In this document: one piece after another, positions 37,678-49,200 of the stretch
Numbering within the stretch: position 1 is the stretch's first letter
Layout of the letters: each line of letters starts with the position of its first letter
Origin: Paenibacillus sp. P25
GTDB lineage: Bacteria; Bacillota; Bacilli; Paenibacillales; NBRC-103111
Direction: 5' to 3'
Length of the DNA stretch: 64,000 nt
Assembly (NCBI GenBank): GCA_024704175.1
Contig: CP085629.1
Coordinates: 7,553,501-7,617,500 of the forward strand
Program-made: the position numbers and the translations under genes
Notes under the pieces: model-generated
Database searches by the model: none
Seen by the model: the letters and a program-made list of their open reading frames with translations, nothing else
What the model was told of the DNA's origin: nothing

Positions 37678-38982
37678 ATGAATGATCATCGCAGAAATTA
37701 TGTTCTCTTGTTCATAGACACCGTGCTTTTCATGAATGCGATGACATTCCTATCCGTCAATGCCGTCATTTCTTATTTCCTGGCTACTCTCGGGGCCAAC
37801 ACCTTCGAGATCGGCTTGGTTAACGCACTGGTATCGGTCGGCTCGTTCGTCAGCCAGCCGTTCTTCGCGAAGAAGGTTATGAATTTGACGCACAAGGCGA
37901 AGGTATTCGTGAGAATCCTGTTTACCCAAAGGATGATCTTCTTCGTCTTCGTCCTGACGATCCCGCTGTTCGCCGAAGCGCACCCGAAGCTGATGGTCGT
38001 GCTGTTCCTCGTGTGTTGGGCGGTGTTTAATCTCTTCGTCGGCTCGTACGGGCCGTTCTTCATGAGTTTGTTCGCCAAAATGGTTGCCGAGAGTGCACGG
38101 GGGCGGCTCCGCGGCTTCAGCGGCGGTGCCGCGAGTCTGCTTGCGCTCGGTTCTGCAGCACTGTGCGGTATCCTGCTGAACGAGGTGCCGTATCCTTACA
38201 ATTACACCTTGATTTTTGCGATCGGCGTCATTCTGCTGCTGCTGGACGTGCTGACCTTTGCTATGATGAAAGAGATCGAGCCGGATGTCGTAACGAAGGC
38301 CGATTTTAATTATTTTCAATATTTCAAGGCGATTCCAGAGATGTTTCGCGAATTTAAAGCCTATGGCCGTATGGTGATCGGCTTTTCATTCACGGTGGCG
38401 GCACAAGCGGGGCTGGCGTATTATACGCTCTATGCCGTACGGGCGTTTGAGGCCGGCAGTACGGTGGTTGCGCTGTTCACGGGGATTACGGGACTGGCGA
38501 ACATCGCCGGAAGCATTCTGTTCGGCATCATGGCGGACCGGATCGGGCACCGGCATGTGCTTGTGATGTCTTCGGCGGCAGGCGGCTTGGCCTGTTTGCT
38601 GATTGTTCTGTTCCCCAGCCTAGGGATGGTGTACGCCGCATTCGCCCTGACGAATTTGTGCATCATAGGCTACAATCTCAGCGGCGGCATTCTGATTCTT
38701 GAGCAACTCCCCAGAGAGAGGTCGCCGATGGGCATCAGCATCAACGCGATGATTACGCTGTGCGTCAGCTCGATCGTGATGATCGGGAGCAGCTGGCTGG
38801 CGGATAGTATCTCGTTCGAAGCCGTGTTTCTGATCGCCGGCTTGTCCGGGGTGGCCGGGGCGGTTATCATCCGAAGCGGGGGAAAGCGGCCTCCCCCTCC
38901 GCCAAAGCCGCGGCGGGTGCTTCTCAATCTGCGGGCGAGCGTTAGAGAACATTTGTACAAAACAGTGGGCAGGTGTCCCTAA
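37678..38982 (+). CDS. MFS transporter
   Basis: Intact 434-residue protein with 12 predicted helices. ATG 37678 (MNDHRRNYVLLFIDTVLFMN) has GAGGGAGAG about 8 bases upstream and is preferred over the in-frame GTG at 37645. Typical loops are NTFEIGLVNALVSVGSFVSQ and FGIMADRIGHRHVLVMSS. The C-terminal GGKRPPPPPKPRRVLLNLRA is basic and proline-rich. The stop overlaps the last bases of the convergent histidine kinase. Substrate unknown. Confidence 0.85.
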   Translation: MNDHRRNYVLLFIDTVLFMNAMTFLSVNAVISYFLATLGANTFEIGLVNALVSVGSFVSQPFFAKKVMNLTHKAKVFVRILFTQRMIFFVFVLTIPLFAEAHPKLMVVLFLVCWAVFNLFVGSYGPFFMSLFAKMVAESARGRLRGFSGGAASLLALGSAALCGILLNEVPYPYNYTLIFAIGVILLLLDVLTFAMMKEIEPDVVTKADFNYFQYFKAIPEMFREFKAYGRMVIGFSFTVAAQAGLAYYTLYAVRAFEAGSTVVALFTGITGLANIAGSILFGIMADRIGHRHVLVMSSAAGGLACLLIVLFPSLGMVYAAFALTNLCIIGYNLSGGILILEQLPRERSPMGISINAMITLCVSSIVMIGSSWLADSISFEAVFLIAGLSGVAGAVIIRSGGKRPPPPPKPRRVLLNLRASVREHLYKTVGRCP

Positions 38983-41060
38983 GCAATGCATTCCATCAGG
39001 GGCGCGTGAAATAAAAGGTCTTTGCCGGCCCCGGGCTCGCTGTCCACTCCGATTCTCCCTCCATGATATTCCACAATCTCCTTGGCGATGGCCAGGCCCA
39101 ATCCGGTGCCGCCCGGGTGATCCTTTCGGGAGGCATTCACCCTGTAAAAACGGTCGAAAATAAAGCGGCTTTCCTCCTCGCTTAACCCGGGTCCCGTATC
39201 CGTAACCTTGACGATAAATTCTTTCCCCGAGATATGAGCGTGAACGGTAACCACTCCCCGGCGGGAGTATATTTTTGCGCATTCATCATGAAATTGGCGA
39301 AGACCTGTTCAATTCGCAGGGCATCGACATGCACGCGGATGGGGCGGCTTTCTTCCGGATCCGGGAGGTTGCACAGGCTCACCTGGAGCTCCTTTTCTTT
39401 AAGGTCCATTTCATATTTGTCAAATAAGTGCTGAAGCGACTGAACGGCCGGATAAGGCTCGAAATGAAATTGGATTTGCCGGGCTTCCAGCCGGGAAAGC
39501 TCAATCAGATCGTTAAAGATATGGTCGAGCAGCTTGGCCTTTTGCAGGATCAGGGTGAAATATCTGGAGCGGTCGCCGCGGATCACCCCCTCGCTGAGCG
39601 CCTCGGCATAGCCTTGAATCAGGGTAAGCGGAGTACGGAGCTCGTGCGTAATATTCGATAGCAGAGAGCGGCGCGAGGAATCCATCAAAGAGATGCTCTC
39701 GTTAGCCTGCTGCAGTCGCCGGTTGAAATGCTCGAGTTCGGCGGTTCTTTCCCGTACCTTATTTTCGAGCGATTCATTGAGTTCCTGAAGCTCCACGGTC
39801 AGACGCTCCGTATAAGTGAGGGACCTGGAGAAACGGCGGGCCAGATGAAGTCCCAGCAGGAACAGAAAGCAAAAGATGCCGTAAGGGATCATGTCTCCCG
39901 TATGAAGGATATGATTGTAATACAGCGTATCGTTTACAACGGCTGCAAAGAAGAACAGCAGCGCGATTCCGTGCAGCAGGGCGCCGTCTTTCCTTCGGAC
40001 AACCGCCATGATTAAGACGTAAACCATATAAAGCAGCACAAGGATAGCGAGGATTTCAAAAGAAGGCATAAAATACGTATACGTGCTAGCCTGCGTTGAT
40101 AAGACCAGCAGGATATAGCCGGCTGTAAGCAAACTTGAAAGCTTAACCCAGCCGGAACGCATTTCGTTCGGGAAACAGCAGTAACCATACCACAAAAAGC
40201 AGGGAAGGGTGAGCATGCCGGTCACATACTCTATTTTAACGGCGGATTCCCAGCTCATGGCGGGAAACATCCTGACGGCCAGTGTCTCACCGAGCATGGT
40301 GGTGCGAATGGACAGCATCAAGCAGGTGGCACTGAAGAAGAAGAAGGCCCGCTCCGCTCTTCGGGAGAAATAGAAGCACAGATAGAAGATGCCCATCAAA
40401 AATAAGCCGCCTGCCAGGAACATCTCACGGAGGATATTCTTTTCTCTTTCATACCCGATGGATTCGGCCGTTCCCAGCTTGAAGGATTCCCACAAACCGG
40501 CTTTACGCTGAACGAAATTCGATACTTGAATGACAAGCTCAATGTCGCCGCCGGACGGTGTAAAATAAACGACCTTGGGAACATTTTTGGGCACCATGGT
40601 CGCTTTGTCCGTTCCAACGGTTCCGTTACCGGCGCTGAGTTGTCCGTTGATCCACAGACGATAAGAGGTTGCCACGCTGGGGATGTACAGAGCCATTTGC
40701 TCGCCAGCCGCCACCGGCGTTTCGTTTTATCGTTAACCGGTAAGTGGCGTAACCGTCACCCGGAAGATGTTTGCCGTCCGAGGTGAAGCTTGTCCATACG
40801 GAGGGAACCGCAATGTACTGGGGGCCAGGGTGGGAGCCGATTCGCCGGAAATCTTCGGGTATGAGAAGCTTGGACCAATAGAATTCCCACTGACCGTCCA
40901 GGGAAACGTCCCCGTCCCGGGAGCTATTCCAGCTTGAGAGGTCGAGAACCCCACTCACGGCTTTCGGAGAAGGCTCTGAGGCGGAGGCCGCCGGAGCGGC
41001 GATCAGATGGAATAAAGTGATGAAGAATATGAGCAACCCCAGACTCAAACGTATGTTCAC
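38979..41060 (-). CDS. 7TMR-DISM sensor histidine kinase (two frameshifts)
   Basis: About 694 residues. GTG 41060; signal segment LSLGLLIFFITLFHLIAAPA. An extracytoplasmic jelly-roll (7TMR-DISMED2-like: LDGQWEFYWSKLL, GYATYRLTIK, SYRLWINGQLSAGNG) is followed by seven membrane helices (EMFLAGGLFLMGIFYLCFYF onward), a coiled coil, HisKA (LLSNITHELRTPLTLIQGYA with the phospho-His) and HATPase (FMMNAQKYTPAGE, VTDTGPGL, GGTGLGLAIAKEIVEYHGG). Breaks lie near 40705 and 39250. The extracellular fold suggests binding of a carbohydrate. No response regulator is adjacent, so the partner is elsewhere. Confidence 0.87.
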
Positions 41061-41191
41061 TTAGCGACCGGCTCCTCATTGATCGGCCGAATACCCGATC
41101 GAATGGATGTTTGATGGATAGAATGATATTTATTATACATCATGCCGATTGATAGAAATATAAAAAGTCCGTGAAGCAGGCCGGTTTTCAT

Positions 41192-41240
41192 AAAAAAGAA
41201 CGGTTCCTTCGCTGTTCATGCGAATAGAACCGTTCCATGC
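41192..41240 (-). terminator. Terminator downstream of the PL2-like gene
   Basis: Arms AACGGTTC (41199-41206) and GAACCGTT (41227-41234) with an inner CGC/GCG pairing. On the minus strand the stem is followed by TTTTTT. It closes the pectin operon before the kinase gene. Confidence 0.78.
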
Positions 41241-41285
41241 GCCTGTGTTAAGTATGGAAATGAATATCGTTGGTGCTGCCTTTGC

Positions 41286-42881
41286 TCACAGCCTCCGCGA
41301 ATAAATAAAGCTGTTGTCGATCATGTGGCCGTGACCGTCGTAAGCCGCGCCGAAGAATGCCTTGCTTCCGCAATAGACCGGCACTTCCTTGCGCCGTCCG
41401 GTCAATTCGCCCGCCAAATGCAGCAGAGCGAGCGGCTCCACGGCGTCCAGCTTGGCATAGGTCCGATTCGGCTCGGCGAGAAAGACGGATTTATGGAAGC
41501 GGCGCGCCACGATGTTATCGCCGACCGCGCATGCCGCTTCTAGATAGGCCGGGTGACCGGCGGCGCCGTACAGCTCGAGCAGCGCGAAGACGGCGGACGG
41601 CTCGCTGGATTCGCCGGGATGCAGCGCCGGTTCGGCGCCCGGACTTTCCCCGATCTCGCCGAGCCCGGTGCCGGCGGCCATGCTGCGAGCCCATTCCCAC
41701 AGCCTGCCGTCCCCGGTCAGCCGGAAGCCTTTGAGGTAGGACCACAGCTGCAGGAGGTCGGCCTTGGTCGCCTTCAGCGTATCGCCCTGCCTGCCGTAGT
41801 AGCCGCTCTTCTCCATGACAAGTCCGGTCAGCCGGGTTCCGTCCGTCAGCACCGGATGGAAGGAGGCGGTCTCGGCTTCATAAGCGTGCTCCCCGTAAGC
41901 GAGCAGATCCTCTACGGCCAATCGCCCGAATTCCGCTCCCTTAGGGCCGAGCGCGTCCGCCAGCGCGAAGCGGCACAAGGCCGCCTCCGCCGTGATGGTA
42001 TGAATTTGTCGGGCGACCGACAGCGTCGCTTCCATGACCCGGCGGCCCTTCAGTCGCTCCGCGAACTGATCGATCGCGCGGTCGCCCCGCACGCCGGGCA
42101 GCACGGAGATGTTGAACTGGTATCCGCCCATCCCTGTACCGGGATGCCGCGTGTCGGCGTAACGACGGGCGAGCCGTTTGGCCCACTCCAGAGCGGCTTC
42201 GTTCCCGGTGCTGCGGTAATCGTGGGTCGCGGCATAATACAGGTCGTCGCCTGCATTGATGAAGGTGAGACCCTCACCGGTAAAAAACACCTCGCCGCCC
42301 GCATACGGCCGCTCCCATACCGGCTCCTTGCCGCCGTGCTCCCGTGGCTTCCCGTGTCGGCTGAACTCCAGGTTGCTCCAATCCCGCACATGACTGTCCC
42401 ACAGTCCCTCGATATAGCGGGCCGTCTCCTCCCGGTCCAGCTCGAACATCAGCTCATAAAACGGATAATGGCATTTCAGCTCGTGCTGCGGGCCTTTATC
42501 CGAGGCATACACCGGCCGCTTCGCCAACAGATCGAAAGCCAGATGCCCGCCCCAATAGATGAGCTTGCCGTAACGTAAATGGTTCAGCCCGTATCGAACC
42601 GCCTCGGCGGCGACCTCCTTGTACCGGGGTTCACCTGTCAGAACCGACAGGCCGGTTAACGTGCGGAACAGGTTCTGCTGGTTCGCCTGATTCGACAAAA
42701 TCCAGCGCTCGCCGCCCGAATGCCAGCTGACCGGCTCATGCGTATCCGCGTGGAAGCCGTCGACGAAGAGGGGAGTGGAAGCTTCGCCGTAAGTGTCTCT
42801 TCCATGGCGGAGGACATGATCGGCGAATTGCCGCACGGTGCGCAGATACGACTCCGGCCTGGCATCTTCTTGAGCTTTCAT
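41286..42881 (-). CDS. Pectate disaccharide-lyase-like enzyme, probable polysaccharide lyase family 2 (PelW type)
   Basis: Intact 531-residue protein without signal peptide, so intracellular. It is Trp/His/Tyr-rich and helical, as expected for an alpha/alpha toroid. Segments: TPLFVDGFHADTHEPVSWHS, SNQANQQNLFRTLTGLSVLT, IYWGGHLAFDLL, HELKCHYPFYELMFELD and GGYQFNISVLPG. Length, location and context fit PL2 enzymes, which cut oligogalacturonate from the end inside the cell. Family assignment is from memory and context, so a search is needed. ATG 42881 follows GGGAGGTGACC and lies 25 bp after the pectate lyase/methylesterase gene: one operon in which secreted enzymes make the fragments that this one finishes. 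Confidence 0.62.
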   Translation of the reverse strand: MKAQEDARPESYLRTVRQFADHVLRHGRDTYGEASTPLFVDGFHADTHEPVSWHSGGERWILSNQANQQNLFRTLTGLSVLTGEPRYKEVAAEAVRYGLNHLRYGKLIYWGGHLAFDLLAKRPVYASDKGPQHELKCHYPFYELMFELDREETARYIEGLWDSHVRDWSNLEFSRHGKPREHGGKEPVWERPYAGGEVFFTGEGLTFINAGDDLYYAATHDYRSTGNEAALEWAKRLARRYADTRHPGTGMGGYQFNISVLPGVRGDRAIDQFAERLKGRRVMEATLSVARQIHTITAEAALCRFALADALGPKGAEFGRLAVEDLLAYGEHAYEAETASFHPVLTDGTRLTGLVMEKSGYYGRQGDTLKATKADLLQLWSYLKGFRLTGDGRLWEWARSMAAGTGLGEIGESPGAEPALHPGESSEPSAVFALLELYGAAGHPAYLEAACAVGDNIVARRFHKSVFLAEPNRTYAKLDAVEPLALLHLAGELTGRRKEVPVYCGSKAFFGAAYDGHGHMIDNSFIYSRRL

Positions 42882-42906
42882 CCTAGGTCACCTCCCTTAA
42901 GTTCGT

Positions 42907-45884
42907 TTATTCGGTCCGGGAGGCCGCGGCAGGATTCCAGCCCCCGAGAACCTTGGTGATGGTGTATTCCTTCGCTTCATCATCGGTCAGCACCTTGCGG
43001 CCGGCATTGGCGACCGCTCCCGGTCCCGTATTGCCATACTCGTAGAAGCGGGAATCCTTCGGATAAAACCAGATTTTGTTTCCGTCCTTATCCTTGCCGG
43101 ACATGGCATCCCAACCCTCGGAGCGGATATGCGAATCCAGGTAACAGCGAATATACGCCACAGCCGCCTACCGCATCGGGATTGGCCGCCCGGGTGCCGT
43201 CCGGCAGATTCGTCGTCGGATGCCAAGGTCTGCCTAAAGACACGGTATGATCGGCCATCCCCGGGCTTTCCTTGCGGATCCGGCTGTCGATGAAGAGGAA
43301 GCCATAGGCACTGGACAGCGGCGTGCTGGGCGCGGTAATATACCCGTTGTTCGTTGTGCTGTTCCGGTCCAGGGAGACGATGTCGCAATCGTCGAATACC
43401 GCCTGTCCCGCTCCGAAGATAAAGTCCACGTTGCCGGCAATGAGGCAGTTCGTATAATACTGGGTACCCGCCTGGGCGTAGAGCGTGTCCTGGAAGCCGA
43501 GGATGTTCAGGTTTCGGAATAGCGCTTGGTCGCTTCCGCGGTCGGTTCTCAAGGCAACCGCCTGCGCATTGGCCATCTTCGTCGGGTCCTTGGCGTCCTT
43601 GGCCGCATTCGCGTTGTAATCGAAGCCGTTCTTGATGGTCAAATTCTCCGCTGTAAAATGGGGCGCAAACACCGAGACCGTCGCGCTGTCAAATGTGCCG
43701 TAGGTGGTGCCGTCCGGCTTCTTGCTGTCCGCTGCGAGATCGAAGGTCAGCACGGTGTTCTCCCGGCTTTCGCCGATGAGCGAGAGGTACGGCTTGTCGA
43801 TCGTGATTTTTTCATTATATTGACCGTCTTTGATAAAGATCACATAGGGCTCCGTACGGCCTCCCGGCGCATCATATACCGCGCTTTGCACGGATTTATA
43901 ACGCTTGAAGCCATCTTGAGCCGCCCCCTCCGGACCCGTGTAGCCGCTGTCCACAAGCGCATCGTAGCGGACCGGCGCCTTAACGGCGCGCCGGCCGGCA
44001 GCATGGCGTCATCGAGCTGCAGGAACCGCTTCACCACTACGGCGGCCTGGGCCCGGGTCAAATTCTTCAGCGGATCGAATGTCGCAGCCGACGTGCCGGT
44101 CATGATTCCCGTCTCTGCCATCAACGCGGCCGCTTCCCTAATAGGGCCGGCTATCAGCCGCGCATCGGTGAAGGAGCGCAGCGCCGAGACGTCCGCCCCC
44201 GCAGGCTTGCCCGCCGCCTTCAGAACCTTGGCGAGCATCGAGGCCGCCTGCTCGCGGGTCACCGGCGCATCCGGCTCAAAGCTCCCGTCCGAGAAGCCGC
44301 CGGTCAGCCCGGCCTTCACTGCCGCACCGACGATGCCGGCGTACCAGTCGCCCGGCTTCACATCGGTGAATTTCGCCTCCGCGCTTTCCGGCGCCTTGAG
44401 TGCTCGGACGAGCAGGGCGGAAAACTGGGCCCGGGTGATCTCATTTTGCGGCGAGAAGGTGGTTTCAGTGGTTCCGTTTACAAGACCTTGGGCGACGAGC
44501 CATTCCACGTCGGCTTTAGCCCAATGCCCGGCCAAATCGGCTAACGAGCCGTCCCGAAGGGTCCCCGCATGCGCGAGCACATCCTTCTTCGCCTCGGCCG
44601 CCGTTTGGGCGTGATAGGCGTAGGAGCCGCCGGGGATCCAGCCGACCTTGCCGTTCCACTGTTCCGCCGAGGTCCATGCGTTCGGCTGGCCTGCCGCCGG
44701 CCGCTTCGTCTGCCTTGGTCGTAGACATAGCCTGCACCCTTGCTGTCGTACAGATCGACGATCTTCGCCACGTTCTCGAACGTGTTCGCTTCGGAATACA
44801 CCTGGGACGAGACGCCGCGGCCGATGGCGTAGCCGGTGATGTCTTTATAGTAATTATTATATACATGCACTTGGCCGAAACGGACACGAGGCAGGCGCTG
44901 CACAGCCCTTTCGATCCGGTTATGGTGAATCGTCACTTTGAGCTTGCCTGCATCGCCTTCGGCGGTTTTGCCGCTGTCGCTGGAGCCGATCAGCGTCGTC
45001 TTGTCATGATCATGGAAGTAGTTGTATGAAAGCGTCACCAAATTGGCCGAATTGGAAATGTCGACGGTTCCGTCATGGTGCTGGTATTCCCGCCCGTAAT
45101 AGGTCCCGTTCATGGAATCCGGCCGGTCCCCGTCGCTGAATTCGCAGTGGCTGATCCAGACGTGACTCGCATATTTGATTGTGATCAGGTCGTACGCGGA
45201 GTTCCAATTGCCTTCGCCGCCGTCCGCCGGATCCCACTGAGGGAAGTAGTCATAGGCATCCTGGAAGTTAATATTCGAAACGATGATATTGTCCACGCCG
45301 GTTCCGTCGGATTTCCGGTCGATGACCATATTGCCGTGCACGATTTTGGCATCGGCACCGACGCCGATGATCGAGGTGTTGGAGCCGACGCGGTATTGAA
45401 TGCGGGCCGCCTGATTTTTCTGTGACCTCGCACGCGCTTCCTCCAGTGAGCCGCTCGGCGTCTTGCTGCGGCCCCAGGCTCCGTTCGGGTCGTAGGTCTG
45501 CAGGTACTGCTCCAGGCTGTACGCCGGATCCGCATAATACGAAGCGTCTACAGGCCGGTTATCGTCGTCTACATTCATGTCGATCGTGCCTTTGACATAA
45601 ATGATTTTCGGTTCGGCATTGTCGTCGCCGTTCACGCCGTCCGCCGCTCCGAGCGCCTGAAGCAGCTCCCTGCGGTTCGTCACGGTGAAAATATGCTTCG
45701 CGTCCGCGTTCGAGCCGCCTGTGATCCCGCCCGCCGTCCCGGCCCAGCCCCCGTCGCCGGCGGTATAGGCTGATCCGTCTGCCGGAGCGGGCGCCGCTTG
45801 CGCCTCCGCAGCATAGAGCGGGACCGAGGACGCCAGAAGAATGGAGCATAAAAGCATGTGAAACCGGCTTTGTCTCGATTTCAT
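42907..45884 (-). CDS. Secreted fusion: PL1 pectate lyase - three SLH domains - CE8 pectin methylesterase (about three frameshifts)
   Basis: About 992 residues. Signal peptide SRFHMLLCSILLASSVPLYA. Residues about 45-400 are a PL1 beta-helix lyase (VWISHCEFSDGDRPDS, LSYNYFHDHDKTTLIGSSDS, HHNRIERAVQRLPRVRFGQV with the catalytic Arg region). Residues about 430-640 hold three S-layer homology repeats (LAGHWAKADVEWLVAQGLVN, FTDVKPGDWYAGIVGAAVKA, a third around AAALMAETGIMTGTSA) that would anchor the enzyme to the cell wall. The rest is CE8 (AVALRTDRGSDQALFRNLNI, GFQDTLYAQAGTQYYTNCLI, GNVDFIFGAGQAVFDDCDI, LGRPW) with catalytic Asp pair and Arg. Breaks lie near 44715, 43990 and 43160, none leaving a long untranslated gap, so a single gene is favoured. 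GGGAGG precedes ATG 45884. Confidence 0.82.
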
Positions 45885-46101
45885 GAATGTCTGCCTCCCG
45901 GGCTATCGTAATAGGTTGCAACGCATTTACGATAATCCAAAACCCGGTAACATGCTATCGCCTGATTTTAACCACTTCAAGTTTATTAGGGGCCCCGCGC
46001 TCGTTTAGAAACAGCCGATGCTGGTCGTAGCGCTTCCGTTCCCGCAGCAAACATTCCGAAATAATAGAAATTTATTCGAAAGAAATTCTATTTTTTCCCA
46101 C

Positions 46102-46118
46102 TTGAAAACGCTTTATTA
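46102..46118. promoter_or_regulatory. Candidate cre (CcpA) site between pectinase and arabinofuranosidase genes
   Basis: TTGAAAACGCTTTATTA matches the cre pattern TGWAANCGNTNWCA in its core (TGAAAACGCTTT). The 324-bp divergent region 45885-46208 also carries the leader described next; no other operator was recognised. Confidence 0.5.
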
Positions 46119-46121
46119 TTT

Positions 46122-46162
46122 AGGAAGGAGGTGAGCCGATTTAAGAAGCTTTGAAGCTTCTA
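46122..46162 (+). promoter_or_regulatory. STAB-SD-like element and hairpin in the 5' leader of the GH51 gene
   Basis: AGGAAGGAGGTG (46122-46133) is a near-perfect Shine-Dalgarno sequence about 75 bases upstream of the real start, followed only by ATT TAA, so it drives no gene. It is followed at once by the perfect hairpin AGAAGCTT-TG-AAGCTTCT (46145-46162). Such orphan SD elements stabilise mRNA 5' ends in Bacillus cry3A-type leaders. Confidence 0.5.
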
Positions 46163-46208
46163 AGCTTCGAGAATAGCACTATAAAGCTGGTAACAGGAAA
46201 GGAGAAAA

Positions 46209-49200
46209 ATGATGCGCAAAAAGGTTCTTCCGGTTCTTTTGATCGTATTTATGCTCTGCATGGGGACAATACCTGCACCCTTCGCGGTGCACGCGGCAAG
46301 TGCGCTAGCCGGATATTGGAATTTGGATGAAGGCGGCGGTACAACCGCAAACGATTTATCGGGCCAAGGTCATGCAGGAACGTTAACAGGCGGCGCGGCA
46401 TGGTCAACGGGAGTCACGGGAACCCACGGGACACTCTTGAACGGAACGAACCAATACGTAGATATCCCGGCCTCCGTGGTCGATACGACGCAAAGCTACT
46501 CGGTTACCGCTTGGGTAAAATTGAACAAAATATCGGGCTTTCAAACCGCGGTCAGCATGGACGGCGACCAGGGAAGCGCCTTCTACCTTCAATTGAGGGG
46601 GGACACCGGGAAGTTTGCTTTCACGGGGCTGAATACGGACACGTCCGGTGCAGCCGGAACCTTTGCTTCATCCGTCGCCGCTCCCGCAGCCAATACCTGG
46701 TATCATCTTGCCGGTGTGTACGACAATGCCGCCAAAACGGTATCGCTGTACGTGAACGGGACGCTGCAGGAAACGGTTCCCTATACCACCGCATGGAAAG
46801 CAAACGGTCATACCGCTATCGGACGTGCGAAATATAACGCCGGATTGGTCGATTATTTCGGGGGACAAATTGACGACGTTCGCATTTATAACGGCGTAAT
46901 CGACGTGTCCGCGATTCAATCGATGGCCCAGTCGGCTTACTGGAAATTGGATGAGGGAAGCGGGAGCGCGGCTAAAGACGCAACCGGCTTCGGACATAAC
47001 GGCACGCCGCTGAACGGCGCCCAATGGACGGCAGGCCAGATTGGAACATCCGGTGTTCAGCTAAACGGCTCCGGGCAGAATGTGGAGATTTCCGGTCCGG
47101 TCGTCGACACGACCCAAAGCTATTCCGTGTCCGCATGGGTGAAGCCGGATAAGATCGCCAATTACCAAACGGCCGTAAGTATCGACGGAAGCCAAGGCGG
47201 CGCCTTTTATTTGCAGCTGCGCGGCGATACCGGCAAGTTTGCTTTTACCGGTCTTAACGCCGATCAGGCGAATGCGGCCGGCACGTTCGCTTCCGCAGGC
47301 AGTGCGCCGGCCGCGGGTACCTGGTATCATTTGGCGGGTGTCTATGACGCTGGGGCCAAAACGTTGTCCTTGTACGTGAACGGGGCTCTTCAGCAAACGG
47401 TGCCTTATACGCTGGCCTGGAAGGCGAGCGGAAATGCGGAAATCGGACGAGGGAAGTTCAACGCCGCTCCCGCCGATTATTGGTCCGGTGCGATCGACGA
47501 CGTTCATTTGTACCCGTACGCGTTGGATGCTTCACGCGTCATCGCCTTGTCCAGCGCCGGTTCCTGGAGCTTCGACGAAAGCAGCGGCGCGGTTGCTGCG
47601 GATCAGTCGCCGAATGGGGTGAACGGGAATATAAGCGGCGCTTCAAGGAGTACAGGACGTTTCAATAACGGACTGAGCTTCGACGGCGACTCGAGTTTCG
47701 TCGGAATGGGAAGCGCCGATGCGCTTAACTTCGGTAAGGACAGCTTCACGCTGGCCGGATGGTTCAAATCGACCGGCACCGGCTGGCGGCGCATGCTGAG
47801 TAAGGGACATTACGGCTGGACGAACGGCTATCTTCTGCAAAACAGTGTAGGGGCCGCGGACGGTCACGTGGGCGCCGGCATCGGGGCGAACGGGAGTCAG
47901 AACGATAGCATCTTATTTTACACGAACCAAACCTTTAATGACGGAAACTGGCATCATGCGGCGGCTGGTTTTTGACCGCACTGCGGGGACCGCGCAATTA
48001 TTTATCGACGGAGCGGCGCAGTCTTTAACGGTTATGTCCGGGACCTGCGGCGTTGCCGGTGGAACCGTAGTCGATATTTCGGGCTGTGGAAACGCTAGTG
48101 CCAGCTCGGCCGATCCTTTTACCGTAGGGTCTTATAACGGCACCGCCGAATTTACCCAAGGCGGCCTGGACGAAATCCAGGTGTTCCATACGGCTTTAAG
48201 CAGCAGCGTCATTCAGCAGTTGGCCGACACCGCCACCATCACCGTCCATACCGATCAGACCGGGGCCAACATCAGCCCGACGCTGTACGGTTTGATGTTC
48301 GAGGATATCAACCATTCCGGTGACGGCGGGATGTACGCCGAATTGATCCGCAACCGCAGCTTCATGGACAGCGCCACATCTCCGGTGAACTGGTCGCTTG
48401 TGAATGGAAGCGGCTCGACCGGCTCGATCGCGCTTGATCCTTCAATGCCTCTGAATTCGGCTCAACCGGTCAGCTTGAAGCTGAGTGCCTCTGCAGTTGC
48501 AGGCGGCCAGCGGGTCGGCGTGGCGAACAGCGGGTTCTGGGGCATTCCTGTAAAGCCGAGTACGAAGTATAGAGCCTCTTTCTATGCGAAAACCGACGGA
48601 AGCTTCAGCGGCCCGCTCACCGTAGGCATCGAGAGCAACGACGGCTCTACCGTCTATGCGCAGGCGACAGTAACGGGCGTGACCTACGATTGGAAAAAAT
48701 TCTCGGTCGATCTGACGACCGGAAGCGGTATTGCCCCTTCCACCGCGAACCGTTTTGTCATTTCCGCTTCCAGCACGGGAACGATATGGCTGGATATGGT
48801 TTCCCTGTTCCCGCCGACCTGGAACAACCGACCCAACGGCATGAGGGTCGATCTGATGCAGAAGCTGCAGGAGATGAAGCCCAGCTTCCTCCGCTTCCCC
48901 GGCGGCAATTATTTGGAAGGAAATACGATTCCCGACCGCTTCCAATGGAAAAATACGCTCGGCGATCCCGCCCTTCGCCCGGGACATCAGAACAGCGCCT
49001 GGGGATACCGTTCGACGGACGGTTTGGGCCTACTGGAGTATCTGGAATGGTGCGAGGACTTGAATATGGCCCCCGTTCTTGGCGTTTATGCAGGATATTC
49101 GCTGAACGGTTCGTATGTACCGGCCGATCAGCTAGGACCTTACGTGCAGGACGCCCTCGACGAAATCGAATATGTGACCGGCTCCAAAGATACGGTATGG

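Noticed and set aside
41553-42578. 341-residue plus-strand open frame opposite the PL2-like gene
   Set aside because: It has no ribosome site and an Arg/Pro/His-rich composition. It is the mirror of a high-G+C coding region whose minus-strand protein is intact and coherent.
43526-44614. 362-residue plus-strand open frame opposite the SLH and CE8 domains
   Set aside because: The minus strand encodes recognisable SLH repeats and CE8 motifs; the plus frame is low-complexity Ala/Ser/Arg typical of antisense G+C-rich sequence.
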